A stretch of 64,000 bases of DNA, taken from NCBI RefSeq assembly GCF_003751805.1, contig NZ_RKHQ01000001.1, forward strand, positions 1,364,001 to 1,428,000. The letters are read 5' to 3'. Shown piece by piece: positions 17,729 through 26,152 of this stretch. A program made the translations under genes and the position numbers. The DNA is from Salana multivorans (GTDB lineage: Bacteria > Actinomycetota > Actinomycetes > Actinomycetales > Beutenbergiaceae). Under the pieces are notes generated by a model. It saw only the letters and a program-made list of their open reading frames with translations. It was not told the DNA's origin and did not search any database. The first letter of the stretch is position 1, and every line of letters starts with the position of its first letter.

Positions 17729-18058
17729 GTGAGCACGATCTGTGACGTGACGGACGAGTCCTTCGAGGAGGAGGTCCTCCGCGCGGAGGGCATCGTCCTC
17801 GTCGACGTCTGGGCACCCTTTGCACGCCAGTGCCGCGGCGTCGACACGATCGTGGCCGAGCTGGCCGCGGAGCTCGGGGACGCCGTCAAGGTGGTCCGGG
17901 TGAACGCCGAGGACGCCCCGGGCATCGCCGACGACCTCGAGATCACCTCGGTCCCGACCCTCCTCATCGTGCGCGACGGCGAGATCGTCGCCGAGATGAT
18001 CGGGCCGCGTCCCAAGGCCGACATCCGCGCCGCCCTGCTGGCCCACGCCGCCGCCTGA
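17729..18058 (+). CDS. thioredoxin-like protein with a degenerate active site
   Basis: 109-residue thioredoxin fold occupying the usual trxA position after trxB. The canonical WCGPC motif is replaced by FARQC (residues 31-35) in the context VLVDVWAPFARQCRG, so only the second cysteine (Cys35) remains; another cysteine is at residue 5. The cis-proline loop SVPT (Pro76) and the C-terminal GPRPKADIRAAL are normal for a thioredoxin. The start is GTG 17729. Without the nucleophilic cysteine it cannot run the normal dithiol cycle, so it may be a monothiol carrier, a chaperone-like binding protein, or may use Cys5. The frame is intact and conserved elsewhere, which argues against decay. Confidence 0.8.
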   Translation: MSTICDVTDESFEEEVLRAEGIVLVDVWAPFARQCRGVDTIVAELAAELGDAVKVVRVNAEDAPGIADDLEITSVPTLLIVRDGEIVAEMIGPRPKADIRAALLAHAAA

Positions 18059-18158
18059 GATCGACGACCCCGGCGGCACCGCGCCGTCGCCGTCGTCGAT
18101 CTCCGTCCCGGACCCCCGCGTCCGAACCCTCCATCCGACCACCCACCGGGAGCCTTCC

Positions 18159-19517
18159 GTGAGCACCGAGCACCCCACACCCACCGAGACCGAGTCGACC
18201 GGCACGGGTGCGGCTGCTGCCGGCACGCGCCTCGACCCCTGGTTCGGGTCGTACTCGGCCCGCACGCGCGGGATGAAGGCCTCGGAGATCCGTGCGCTGT
18301 TCGCGGTCGCGAACCGGCCCGAGGTGGTCTCGCTCGCCGGGGGGATGCCCAACATCGCCGACCTCCCGATGGCGGACTACGCCGATGCCGTGGCCGACCT
18401 GCTGCGCGAGCGCGGGACGCGCGCCCTCCAGTACGGGTCCGGGCAGGGTGAGCCGGAGCTGCGCGACCAGATCACGCAGGTGATGGCGATGGAGGGGATC
18501 AACGCGCACCCGGACGACGTCGTCGTGACGACCGGCTCGCAGCAGGCGCTCGACCTCGTCTCGCGGATCTTCCTCGACCCCGGCGACATCGTCGTGGCCG
18601 AGGCGCCCTCCTACGTCGGCGCGCTCGGCGTCTTCCGCGCCTACGAGGCCGAGGTCGTGCACGTGGCGATGGACGAGCACGGTCTCGTGCCCGAGGAGCT
18701 CGACCGCGTGCTGACGTCGCTCGCCGAGCAGGGGCGCCGGGCGAAGTTCCTCTACACGGTGCCCAACTTCCACAACCCGGGCGGCGTCACGCTGACGCTG
18801 GAGCGGCGTCCGCGGATCATCGAGATCGCGCGACGCCACGGCGTCCTCATCCTCGAGGACAACCCGTACGGGCTGCTCGGCTTCGACGGCGAGCCGCTGC
18901 CGGCGATGGCCTCGATGGCCCCCGACGACGTCGTGTACCTCGGGTCGTTCTCGAAGACGTTCGCGCCGGGGTACCGGATCGGCTGGGCGCTCGCGCCGCA
19001 CGCGGTGCGGGAGAAGCTCGTGCTCGCGTCGGAGTCGGCGATCCTGTGCCCGTCGAACGCGGCGCAGCTCGCGATCTCGACGTACCTGTCCCAGTTCGAC
19101 TGGCAGGCGCAGGTCAAGGAGTACCGGCGGATGTACGCCGAGCGGCGCGACGCGATGATCGGCGCGCTCACGGAGTACCTGCCGTCGTGCACCTGGACCG
19201 TGCCGGACGGCGGGTTCTACGTCTGGGTGAGGCTTCCCGAGGGGCTCGACGCCCGCGAGATGCTGCCCCGCGCGGTGACGGCGCTCGTGGCCTACGTGCC
19301 CGGGACCGCGTTCTACGCCGACGGGTCGGGGTCGGAGTACCTGCGCCTGTCGTACTGCTACCCGACGCCATCGCGGATCGTCGAGGGCGTCCGGCGGCTC
19401 GCCGGCGTCGTCAACGCCGAGGCCGAGCTGGTCGGGCTGTTCGGGACGGGACGACCGAGCGGTGGTAGCGCCGACGTGGGCGCGCGCGCCGAGGGTCCCG
19501 GACCGGCCACGGTCTGA
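18159..19517 (+). CDS. PLP-dependent aminotransferase (class I, 2-aminoadipate/MocR-like fold without HTH)
   Basis: 452-residue fold-type I aminotransferase. The lysine that binds pyridoxal phosphate is in GSFSKTFAPGYRIGW, and the earlier segments QYGSGQGEPELR, TTGSQQALDL and VPNFHNPGG are typical of the KAT/2-aminoadipate transaminase group. It has no DNA-binding domain, so it is an enzyme rather than a MocR regulator. The amino acid substrate cannot be told from the sequence. The start GTG 18159 follows GGGAG, with an N-terminal low-complexity stretch of about 20 residues. It lies between the thioredoxin-like gene and a ligase-like gene on the same strand. Confidence 0.85.
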   Translation: MSTEHPTPTETESTGTGAAAAGTRLDPWFGSYSARTRGMKASEIRALFAVANRPEVVSLAGGMPNIADLPMADYADAVADLLRERGTRALQYGSGQGEPELRDQITQVMAMEGINAHPDDVVVTTGSQQALDLVSRIFLDPGDIVVAEAPSYVGALGVFRAYEAEVVHVAMDEHGLVPEELDRVLTSLAEQGRRAKFLYTVPNFHNPGGVTLTLERRPRIIEIARRHGVLILEDNPYGLLGFDGEPLPAMASMAPDDVVYLGSFSKTFAPGYRIGWALAPHAVREKLVLASESAILCPSNAAQLAISTYLSQFDWQAQVKEYRRMYAERRDAMIGALTEYLPSCTWTVPDGGFYVWVRLPEGLDAREMLPRAVTALVAYVPGTAFYADGSGSEYLRLSYCYPTPSRIVEGVRRLAGVVNAEAELVGLFGTGRPSGGSADVGARAEGPGPATV

Positions 19518-19563
19518 GCCGGTTACCGTCCGACATGACGATCGTCGCTCAAGGAGAGCTGCT

Positions 19564-20538
19564 GTGAACGCCCCTATCGCCGAGGCTCGCCCCTCGCTCG
19601 ACGTCCTCGTCCTGGCCGGCGGCCTCTCGCACGAGCGGGACGTGTCGCTGCGCTCCGGAGCCCGCGTCGCCGACGCGCTGCGGGACGCCGGGGTCGGCGC
19701 GCACGTGCACGACGTCGACAGCGAGCTGCTCACCGTCATCGACGAGCTTCGGCCCGACGTGGTCTGGCCGCTGCTGCACGGCTCCACGGGCGAGGACGGC
19801 TCGATCCGCGACCTGCTGGAGCTGCTCGGCGTGCCCGCCGTCGGGACCACGTCCGCGGGCGCGCGCATCACGTGGAGCAAGCCGACGTCGAAGACGATCC
19901 TCGGCCGGGCCGGGGTCGCGACGCCCGCATCGGCGACGCTGCCGCAGGCCGTCTTCCGCGAGGTGGGCGCCCGCGCGGTGCTGGAGCGTGTCGTGGCGCG
20001 GCTCGGGCTCCCGCTCGTGGTCAAGCCGGCGAAGGGCGGGTCGGCGCTCGGCGTCACCGTCGTGCAGTCGGCCGACGCGCTGCCCCAGGCGATGGTGTCG
20101 TGCTTCTCCTACGGCGAGGTCGCGCTCATCGAGCAGGCCGTGACCGGCGTCGAGCTGGCCGTGTCCGTCGTCGACCTCGGGGACGGGCCGCGGGCGCTGC
20201 CGCCCGTCGAGATCGTCGTCGACGACGGCGCCTACGACTACGACGCGCGCTACAACACCGGCCGGACGGAGTTCTTCGTGCCGGCGCGCGTGTCGGCCGA
20301 GGTGACGGAGGCGGCGCAGGCGGTGGCCGTGACGGCGCACCGGGTGCTCGGGCTGCGCGACCTGTCGCGGACGGACCTCATCGTCGACGCCGATGGCACG
20401 TGCTGGTACCTCGAGACGGACTCGGTGCCCGGGATGACGGAGACGTCGCTGTTCCCGCTGGCGGCCGAGGCCGCGGGCTGGGACCTGCCGGAGCTGTACC
20501 GGACGCTGGCGGAGCACGCGGCGGCCCGCGAGTCGTAG
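19564..20538 (+). CDS. D-alanine--D-alanine ligase family protein (ATP-grasp)
   Basis: 324-residue ATP-grasp ligase. The N-terminal segment LAGGLSHERDVSLRSG, the ATP-binding VVKPAKGGSALGV and the C-terminal VPGMTETSLFPLAAEA are family hallmarks. It would join D-Ala to D-Ala for peptidoglycan, but this second, parB-linked paralogue in actinobacteria often coexists with a main Ddl elsewhere, so the real substrate pair may differ. Start GTG 19564 has AAGGAG 7 bp upstream; an in-frame start further left would add 34 residues overlapping the aminotransferase. It lies 46 bp after the aminotransferase, probably in the same transcript. Confidence 0.82.
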   Translation: MNAPIAEARPSLDVLVLAGGLSHERDVSLRSGARVADALRDAGVGAHVHDVDSELLTVIDELRPDVVWPLLHGSTGEDGSIRDLLELLGVPAVGTTSAGARITWSKPTSKTILGRAGVATPASATLPQAVFREVGARAVLERVVARLGLPLVVKPAKGGSALGVTVVQSADALPQAMVSCFSYGEVALIEQAVTGVELAVSVVDLGDGPRALPPVEIVVDDGAYDYDARYNTGRTEFFVPARVSAEVTEAAQAVAVTAHRVLGLRDLSRTDLIVDADGTCWYLETDSVPGMTETSLFPLAAEAAGWDLPELYRTLAEHAAARES

Positions 20539-20582
20539 GCGGGCTGTGGCGGGTCGTGGTGGGTCGTGGGCGAGGTCCTCTG

Positions 20583-20876
20583 GTGCTGATCGTCGCGCGA
20601 GGCCGCTGGACGTACGACGGTGTCCGGGAGCTCCCCGTCGACATCGTCGGCCTGGATCACGACTTCTGGTTCGAGCTGGATCGCGCCGACGGCGTGGCCG
20701 GGCCGGACGACCGTCCGCGGCAGCCTGACGCCCCGGGCCTTCTCTACTACGTCCGCTTCCGCCACGCGGGCGAGACGTCGACCCCGACCTGGCCGGACTC
20801 CGCCGGCTACCCGACCGTCGAGGAGGCCCGGCGCGCGGCGGAGAGCCGCGTGCCGGGCGCGATCGTCTGGGCGTAG
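20583..20876 (+). CDS. hypothetical protein, 97 residues
   Basis: Small soluble protein starting at GTG 20583 (a weak CGAGG precedes it), 44 bp after the ligase-like gene. It is rich in aromatic and acidic residues (GLDHDFWFELDRADG, GLLYYVRFRHAGETSTPTWPD) and ends in a short helix rich in Glu/Ala/Arg. No family is recognised, and no membrane segment or signal is present. Coding is supported by actinobacterial codon use and by the protein-like composition of this frame; the function is unknown. Confidence 0.6.
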   Translation: MLIVARGRWTYDGVRELPVDIVGLDHDFWFELDRADGVAGPDDRPRQPDAPGLLYYVRFRHAGETSTPTWPDSAGYPTVEEARRAAESRVPGAIVWA

Positions 20877-21041
20877 CTCGCGCCCTGTCCGGCGCGAGCC
20901 GGGTCGCGCGGACGGCTGAGAGCTGAGCCGAGGTCGCCCGGACCCGGGCGGCCGACGTCCGAGCGTCGGCTGCCCGACCGCCGGCCGCCTCACCGTCCGT
21001 CCTGCCCGCGCGCCGACCGACCTGCCGTCCGACCGCGAGCT

Positions 21042-21067
21042 GGGTCCGGGTCCGCTGACCCGGACCC
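21042..21067. terminator. hairpin downstream of parB
   Basis: 10 bp perfect stem (GGGTCCGGGT at 21042-21051, ACCCGGACCC at 21058-21067) with a 6 nt loop, 10 bp beyond the parB stop and between convergent genes. A second, weaker dyad (GCCGACG/CGTCGGC) lies at about 20951-20970. Together they can stop transcription from both sides. Confidence 0.55.
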
Positions 21068-21077
21068 GGTCCTCGCT

Positions 21078-22160
21078 CTAGGATTCGGCGGCGTGCTCCC
21101 CGGGAGCCAGGGCGTCGAGGATGCGGTCGAGGTCCTCGAGGTTGGCGAAGTCGATCTGGATCCGGCCCTTGCGCTGGCCGAGCGCCACCTTGACCTGGGT
21201 GTCCCAGCGGTCGGAGAGTCGACGTCCGAGGTCCTGCATCGCGGCGTCGTTCTCGCCGGTGCGGCGGCGTCGGCGGAGCTCCGGTCGGAGAGGCTCGTCA
21301 TCACCCAGGGCGACGATCTCCTCGGTGGCCCGGACCGAGAGGCCCTCGGCAACGATCCGCTGGGCGAGTCGCTCCATCGAGGCCTGGTCGCTGAGACCGA
21401 GCAGGGCCCGGGCGTGCCCGGCGGAGAGCACGCCGGCCGCGACCCGCCGCTGCACGCCGGCGGGTAGGCGGAGCAGCCGCAGGGTGTTGGAGATCTGCGG
21501 CCGAGAGCGGGCGATGCGGGCGGCCAGCTCCTCGTGCGTGCAGCCGAAGTCGTCGAGGAGCTGCTGGTATGCGGAGGCCTCCTCCAGCGGGTTGAGCTGG
21601 GCTCGGTGCAGGTTCTCGAGGAGCGCGTCACGCAGGAGGTCCGTGTCGGCTGTCTCCCGGATGATCGCTGGCACGGTGGCCTGGCCGGCGAGCTGAGATG
21701 CGCGCCAGCGTCGCTCGCCCATGACGATCTCGTACGTCTCGCCCACGGGTCGAACGACGATCGGCTGGAGCACGCCGACCTCGCGGATCGAGGCGGCCAG
21801 CTCGGCGAGGTCGTCCTCGTCGAAGACGGTCCGCGGCTGGTTCGGGTTCGGGACGACGGTATCGAGCGGGACCTCCTCGTACCGCGCCGGAACAGCGACC
21901 AGGTCCGTACTGGCGTTCCCGTCACGGCTGTTGACCTGGGAAGACGCACCCCCGTCGTGGGGGTCCAGGTGCTCGCGATGAGTGTCGGCGAGCCGACCGT
22001 CCTCGGTGTCGACGGCCTCGCGGAGCTCCGCGGCCGGCCGCTCGTCCGCCACGGTGTCGCCCTCGGGGAAGAACACGTCGACGGGACGGCTGGCACCAGG
22101 CGTCTGCGGGATGAGGGCGGCAAGCCCCTTGCCCAGCCCGGTCCGTCGCTTCTCGCTCAC
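21078..22160 (-). CDS. parB: chromosome partitioning protein ParB
   Basis: 360-residue CTP-dependent DNA clamp that loads at parS and spreads to organise the origin region. The N-terminal [11 protein letters not shown] is the ParA-contact motif. The CTPase/partition core includes NPNQPR (106-110) and GERRWRA (148-154); the helix-turn-helix that reads parS follows (around [22 protein letters not shown]), and then the C-terminal dimer domain. Residues 40-88 are a variable acidic linker. The start GTG 22160 overlaps the parA stop (GTGA), so the two are coupled. Seven parS or near-parS sequences lie within parA and the 2 kb beyond it. Confidence 0.95.
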   Translation of the reverse strand: MSEKRRTGLGKGLAALIPQTPGASRPVDVFFPEGDTVADERPAAELREAVDTEDGRLADTHREHLDPHDGGASSQVNSRDGNASTDLVAVPARYEEVPLDTVVPNPNQPRTVFDEDDLAELAASIREVGVLQPIVVRPVGETYEIVMGERRWRASQLAGQATVPAIIRETADTDLLRDALLENLHRAQLNPLEEASAYQQLLDDFGCTHEELAARIARSRPQISNTLRLLRLPAGVQRRVAAGVLSAGHARALLGLSDQASMERLAQRIVAEGLSVRATEEIVALGDDEPLRPELRRRRRTGENDAAMQDLGRRLSDRWDTQVKVALGQRKGRIQIDFANLEDLDRILDALAPGEHAAES

Positions 22161-23134
22161 TGCTGCTCTCCCTCGTTCGACGTGGTTGCCGCTCCCCGCT
22201 TGGCGATCTCTCGTGCGGCCTCGGCGTACGCGAGGGCCCCGGAGGACGCGGGGTCGTACTCGATGACGGTCTGGCCGTAGCTGGGTGCCTCGGAGATGCG
22301 GATCGACCGCGGAATGACCGTTCGGAGCGTCTGCTCCGGGAAGTGGTCCCGGACTTCCTGGGCGACCTCTCGCGCCAGGTTGGTGCGGGTGTCGCTCATG
22401 GTGAGCAGGATCGTCGACACCGCGAGGCGGGGGTTGAGGTGCGCCTGGATCAGCTCGATGTTCTTGAGGAGCTGGCTCAGACCTTCAAGTGCGTAGTACT
22501 CGCACTGGATCGGGATGAGGACCTCGCCGGCAGCGGTGAAGGCATTGACGGTGAGAAGGCCGAGGCTCGGCGGGCAGTCGATCAGGACGTAGTCCAGACG
22601 CGGAAGACCCTGCTGGCCCCGATGGACCAGGTAGTCGCGCAGCGCGTGCCGAAGTCGTGTTTCACGTGAATCAATCGACACGAGCTCGATCTCGGCGCCC
22701 GACAGATCGATCGTGGCCGGCGCGCAGATCAGCTTCGGATCGAACGCGGAGGGCTGAACGACCTCGGCGAACGTGGAGGCTCCGATCAAGACGTCGTACG
22801 TCGAGGGAGCACCAGCACCGTGCTCGACGCCAAGGGCCGTGGACGCGTTGCCCTGCGGATCGTTGTCGATCACGAGCACGTGAAGCCCGCCTCGAGCCAT
22901 CGCGGCGGCGATGTTGACTGCCGTCGTGGTCTTCCCGACGCCACCCTTCTGGTTGGCCACCGTCAGGACGCGGGTCTGCAACGGCCGATCGAATGCTGCG
23001 TTCGCAAGCGTGATGGTTCGCTTGGTGTCGAGCGCTAGCTGTGCCGCAAGGGGAGTATCCGCGCCGAAGTCGGGCACTGCTCCGAGCTGTGCGGCCTTGC
23101 GTTCCTCGTCGGAGAGGGAGTCAGAGATCGGCAC
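22157..23134 (-). CDS. parA: chromosome partitioning ATPase ParA
   Basis: 325-residue Walker-type ATPase that forms a gradient on DNA to move ParB-bound origins. The deviant Walker A KGGVGKTT lies at residues 63-70, the [12 protein letters not shown] Walker B later, and the C-terminal region is rich in Arg for DNA binding. Start taken as GTG 23134 because GGAGG lies 8-12 bp upstream; a longer in-frame start would read through a parS site (giving FHVKR) and is not credible. An imperfect parS (22658-22673) lies inside the gene. Confidence 0.93.
   Translation of the reverse strand: MPISDSLSDEERKAAQLGAVPDFGADTPLAAQLALDTKRTITLANAAFDRPLQTRVLTVANQKGGVGKTTTAVNIAAAMARGGLHVLVIDNDPQGNASTALGVEHGAGAPSTYDVLIGASTFAEVVQPSAFDPKLICAPATIDLSGAEIELVSIDSRETRLRHALRDYLVHRGQQGLPRLDYVLIDCPPSLGLLTVNAFTAAGEVLIPIQCEYYALEGLSQLLKNIELIQAHLNPRLAVSTILLTMSDTRTNLAREVAQEVRDHFPEQTLRTVIPRSIRISEAPSYGQTVIEYDPASSGALAYAEAAREIAKRGAATTSNEGEQQ
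22658..22673. promoter_or_regulatory. parS-like site, one mismatch, inside parA
   Basis: TGTTTCACGTGAATCA differs from the parS consensus TGTTTCACGTGAAACA at one outer base. It encodes part of the ParA sequence, which may limit perfection. Confidence 0.75.
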
Positions 23135-23201
23135 GAAGAGTCCTCCAGAGTGTCGTGCCAAGCCTACGTTGTCGCTCCGACACTTCGGGCGCGCCAACGC
23201 C

Positions 23202-23217
23202 CGTTTCACGTGAAACA
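23202..23217. promoter_or_regulatory. parS site, one mismatch, upstream of parA
   Basis: CGTTTCACGTGAAACA; only the first base departs from consensus. Its centre is about 75 bp upstream of the parA start, so ParB binding here could also affect the parAB promoter. Confidence 0.85.
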
Positions 23218-23290
23218 GTGGATAGCGCGACATCTCGGCGCACTGTGGATAGCAGCCGCGCGCTCGCGCCGCAGTTCGCCGTACGTCGTC

Positions 23291-23355
23291 GCTGGTCGCT
23301 GGTCGCTGGTCGCCGGCTCACGGCTCACGGCTCACGGCTCACGGCTCACGGCTCA
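23291..23355. repeat. two adjacent heptamer tandem repeats
   Basis: Three copies of GCTGGTC (23291-23311) are followed, after two bases, by six exact copies of CGGCTCA (23314-23355). They lie between the first two intergenic parS sites. A 7-nt unit is not a multiple of three, which further argues against coding here. Confidence 0.9.
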
Positions 23356-23570
23356 CGATCAGACGCTTCCACCATGCCGCGCGTCGGCTTCTCTCTGCCG
23401 GCCTTCGCCACGTCGGCTCGCTCTTGACTCGGAGCCGACCGCCGCAGCCTCGCGGCCTCTCGCACGAAGTTGCCAGCGCGGCCGTGGCCACACCTGCCTC
23501 CGGTCCAGAGACCCCCGACCTGCGCGACCTCGGGCCGCTCCACCGACCACCCTGCTCTGCCGTGGCGGGG

Positions 23571-23586
23571 TGTTTCACGTGAAACA
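23571..23586. promoter_or_regulatory. perfect parS site
   Basis: TGTTTCACGTGAAACA, exact consensus; flanking bases extend the palindrome to 22 bp (23568-23589). Confidence 0.95.
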
Positions 23587-23905
23587 CCCGAACTTCTCGG
23601 TCTCTCGCCGGCTCCTTGCGTTCAGCGAAGCGCGTGCGGCCAGGTCTCGCCCCGCGCTCCGGACGGTCCCTTCGCGGTCTCGTATGGTCCACGGGCCCCC
23701 GCCAGGGCGACTGCGCCAAGACGTAGGCACGTCTAGGACCCGTGGCACCGTTCGATACCTGCCCAAAGCTGAGCATGTGGATCGGAGACGTTGGAGACCA
23801 GCTCGGGAGAGCTCTCGTCGCCGCAGATGACACGCACGGAACGTTGGCCTTCTCCCAGCACGCCAGCACGCCAGCTCGCCCTCCGGTCGTATCCGGCGCA
23901 CTTGC

Positions 23906-23921
23906 TGTTTCACGTGAAACA
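23906..23921. promoter_or_regulatory. perfect parS site
   Basis: TGTTTCACGTGAAACA, exact consensus; the palindrome extends to 20 bp with flanking GC/GC. Confidence 0.95.
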
Positions 23922-24376
23922 GCGACGGAGCCACGGCTAGGTACCGGCCGACGCTTCGCGTAGTCGAGAGGCTGGACCGACGCAGGCCTTCATGCCGACT
24001 GCTCGTCCGAATCGTGCCGACGGCTCGGGCTCGACGGCGCGGGGCCAGAGCCTCCCTTACGCACTTGCTTCGGGCACTGCGCCACGTGTGCGCCCTAGCA
24101 AGCGGACGTCGACGATTGTCACGCGACGACTTGGCCGGCTCTCGGCTCGTGACGACAACGCGTGATGACGACGCTTCGTCTGCGGTCGCTCGCGCTCGTG
24201 AATCGTCCGACGAAGCGGCGGGGATGCCTACGAGTCTGGCTCTCCCGGCCGATCCAGTCGCGATGGCCACGATCTCCGATGACCGCCGTACCGACGCTGC
24301 GGCTGCCCGCAGACTCCCCTGACGACGGGACGGGACATGGAGTGTGGCCGATCGGCCACCGCGGGTCGGGGTCGAG

Positions 24377-24392
24377 TGTTTCACGTGAAACA
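24377..24392. promoter_or_regulatory. perfect parS site
   Basis: TGTTTCACGTGAAACA, exact consensus; the palindrome extends to 18 bp. Confidence 0.95.
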
Positions 24393-24774
24393 CATGGGCT
24401 CCGCTGAACTGACCGAGTCGGCGCGAGATCGCGCTGGACGGGACTAGAGCTCCAACGTCGACCCGACCTCGAGTATCCGAGGATCGGAATGTCGAACGTG
24501 GACACCCAGATCGAACAGAGCCGTCCTTGGGGTGTCTCCACCGCATGTCAGCCCGATGGACCAGTATCCGGCAGGCATGACCGCTCGTAGCCGCAGGCAG
24601 CGGGGAAGCGAGTAGGGCGGAGGGGCGGCCAATCGTAGTCCAGCCCTCCGAGCCACCTCAGCTCCTCCGCGCAGCTCGAGCCCGAGTCCGCCGCGAGCCG
24701 CCGCAGGTCAACGTCGACCTGCGCATGGAACTGATCTGTAGCGGTTGCGCGCCGACGCGGGGGGAGGGCCGTTC

Positions 24775-24790
24775 TGTTTCACGTGAAACG
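24775..24790. promoter_or_regulatory. parS site, one mismatch
   Basis: TGTTTCACGTGAAACG; only the last base differs from consensus. Confidence 0.85.
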
Positions 24791-25123
24791 CTCTTGGCAA
24801 CGCCGGTGAGCCATGCGCTCTGACTTGGCCGTTGCTCAACGTCGAGGACGCGCTGCGAGGCGCGTCTGGCGTCCACAACTGCCGCCGTAAGGAGGCGCCC
24901 ATGGGCGCGGAGGTTCCGTCCTCGTTCGGCGGTCCTCAAGGAAAGGGCGGCAGGAGCGAACGATTGAGGCTCGTCGGCTCCTCAACCCAGGCTTCATCGG
25001 CGCCCAGAAACGCAAAGTCCATGGGCGCGAACACCTCGCGCTGAACGCGAGAGGGCCACACGCCAGCCCTTGTGGTCTCGACCCGCCGGCGCGTCAGGGC
25101 GAACTAGAGTCGCACCGGCCTAC

Positions 25124-25139
25124 TGTTTCACGTGAAACC
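25124..25139. promoter_or_regulatory. parS site, one mismatch
   Basis: TGTTTCACGTGAAACC; only the last base differs from consensus. It is the outermost site, 147 bp from the end of rsmG. Confidence 0.85.
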
Positions 25140-25285
25140 TAGACGCGTCCGAAGCCGGCCCCGTCAGGACCAACCGGCAAACGGCGGCCGATGACAAGTC
25201 GAGACACACCCCGTCACAAAGTGATTTTGAGAACGAAGTTGCCTATTTGGACACTTCAAGAACAACTTGACCCGCGTGAGCGATG

Positions 25286-26149
25286 TCAACCCTTCTTGTG
25301 AACCTCGACCACGCGGGTCAGATCGCCGTCGCCCAGCACGTCGACCTCGTGCACCTCGACAGAACCGGCCTTGAGCTTCCGAAGCACGGCCGACGCCGCA
25401 TCCACCTCCTCGGCCGCACGCTGGCCCTTCATCGCCAGCAGCGCGCCGCCCGGCTCGACCAGCGGCCAGGTCCAGCGGAGGAGCTTGTCGAGCGCGGCCA
25501 CGGCCCGCGCCGTCACCGCGACGTACTGCTGCGAGCCGTGCAGCTCCTGAGCCTGACGCTGATACACCTCGACGTTGTCGAGGCCCAGTGCGTCGACGAC
25601 CTCACGCAGCCACGCGCACCGCCGCTCCATCGGCTCGATCAGGTGGAAACCAAGCCCGGGCCGCATGCTCGCGAGCACGATCCCCGGCAGGCCGGCACCC
25701 GAGCCCACGTCCGCGACGAGCCCCGTCGCGGGCAGGTACCTCGCAACCGCCGCCGAGTTCACGATGTGTCGCGTCCACAGCCGAGGCAGCTCCCGCGGCC
25801 CGATGAGCCCGCGCTCCTCGCCGTGCGCCACCAGCAGCTCGCCGAACCGGACGCACTGCGGGAAGCCGACCCCGAGGGCCTCCCGGCTCCGCTCGACGTC
25901 CGTGACGAACGACGGCAGCCCATCGGTCAACCCATCGGTCAGGACGACCGACGGGTCCACACCGACGAGCGACTCGGCGTCCGTCGACCCAACGCCCGTC
26001 GACTCGGCGTCCGTCGACCCAACGCCCACTGACCCCGAGCCGACCGTCACCTCACCAGACGCCGACTCGACGAGCTCACCCGGCTCTCCGGAACCTCCGG
26101 AGCCAGCAGCACCCGCTTCGGGTCCCGCCTCCGGCACGCTCTCGGACAC
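25286..26149 (-). CDS. rsmG: 16S rRNA (guanine-527-N7)-methyltransferase RsmG (GidB)
   Basis: SAM-dependent methyltransferase modifying G527 of 16S rRNA; its loss classically gives low-level streptomycin resistance. The SAM motif DVGSGAGLPGIVLA and the following HLIEPMERRCAWL are clear, and the core starts around residue 85 (REALGVGFPQCVRFGELLV). At 287 residues it is longer than usual because of an N-terminal extension of about 75 residues that is acidic, Gly/Ser-rich and contains a duplicated GVGSTDAES unit. Start GTG 26149, only three bases after the jag stop; a later in-frame start is possible, but the tight jag junction supports the long form. Confidence 0.88.
   Translation of the reverse strand: MSESVPEAGPEAGAAGSGGSGEPGELVESASGEVTVGSGSVGVGSTDAESTGVGSTDAESLVGVDPSVVLTDGLTDGLPSFVTDVERSREALGVGFPQCVRFGELLVAHGEERGLIGPRELPRLWTRHIVNSAAVARYLPATGLVADVGSGAGLPGIVLASMRPGLGFHLIEPMERRCAWLREVVDALGLDNVEVYQRQAQELHGSQQYVAVTARAVAALDKLLRWTWPLVEPGGALLAMKGQRAAEEVDAASAVLRKLKAGSVEVHEVDVLGDGDLTRVVEVHKKG
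25971..26030. repeat. 30-bp tandem duplication in the rsmG 5' coding part
   Basis: Two 30 bp copies (25971-26000 and 26001-26030) sharing the 27-base core that begins GACTCGGCGTCCGTCGACCC. They are in frame and encode two copies of a Gly-Val-Gly-Ser-Thr-Asp-Ala-Glu-Ser-type decapeptide. A second 12-bp duplication (CCCATCGGTCAA/G) lies just downstream in the gene, near 25920-25941. Confidence 0.85.
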
Positions 26150-26152
26150 GGC

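Larger units (their letters stand above)
23135..25285. other. 2.15 kb non-coding parS region between rsmG and parA
   Basis: I see no credible gene in this stretch. Open frames exist on both strands, but they read through the parS palindromes (FHVKH/FHVKQ) and through short repeats, have poor starts and show no family resemblance. The content is six parS or near-parS sites at intervals of about 330-470 bp, a block of heptamer repeats (23291-23355), and the promoter side of parA. The base composition is visibly less GC-extreme than the surrounding genes (for example AAGTGATTTTGAGAAC near 25218). A centromere-like landing zone for ParB next to oriC is the simplest reading. Confidence 0.8.

Noticed and set aside
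23135-23233. Longer ParA start reading MSRYPLFHVKR
   Set aside because: It reads through a parS site; the GTG at 23134 has GGAGG at correct distance.
23291-23355. Heptamer repeats considered as a CRISPR array
   Set aside because: Units are 7 nt with no spacers, and no cas genes are near.
23575-24546. 323-codon open frame in the parS region (minus strand) and a 226-codon frame on the plus strand (23150-23830)
   Set aside because: They translate the parS palindromes (FHVKH, FHVKQ) and heptamer repeats, lack ribosome-binding sites and resemble nothing.
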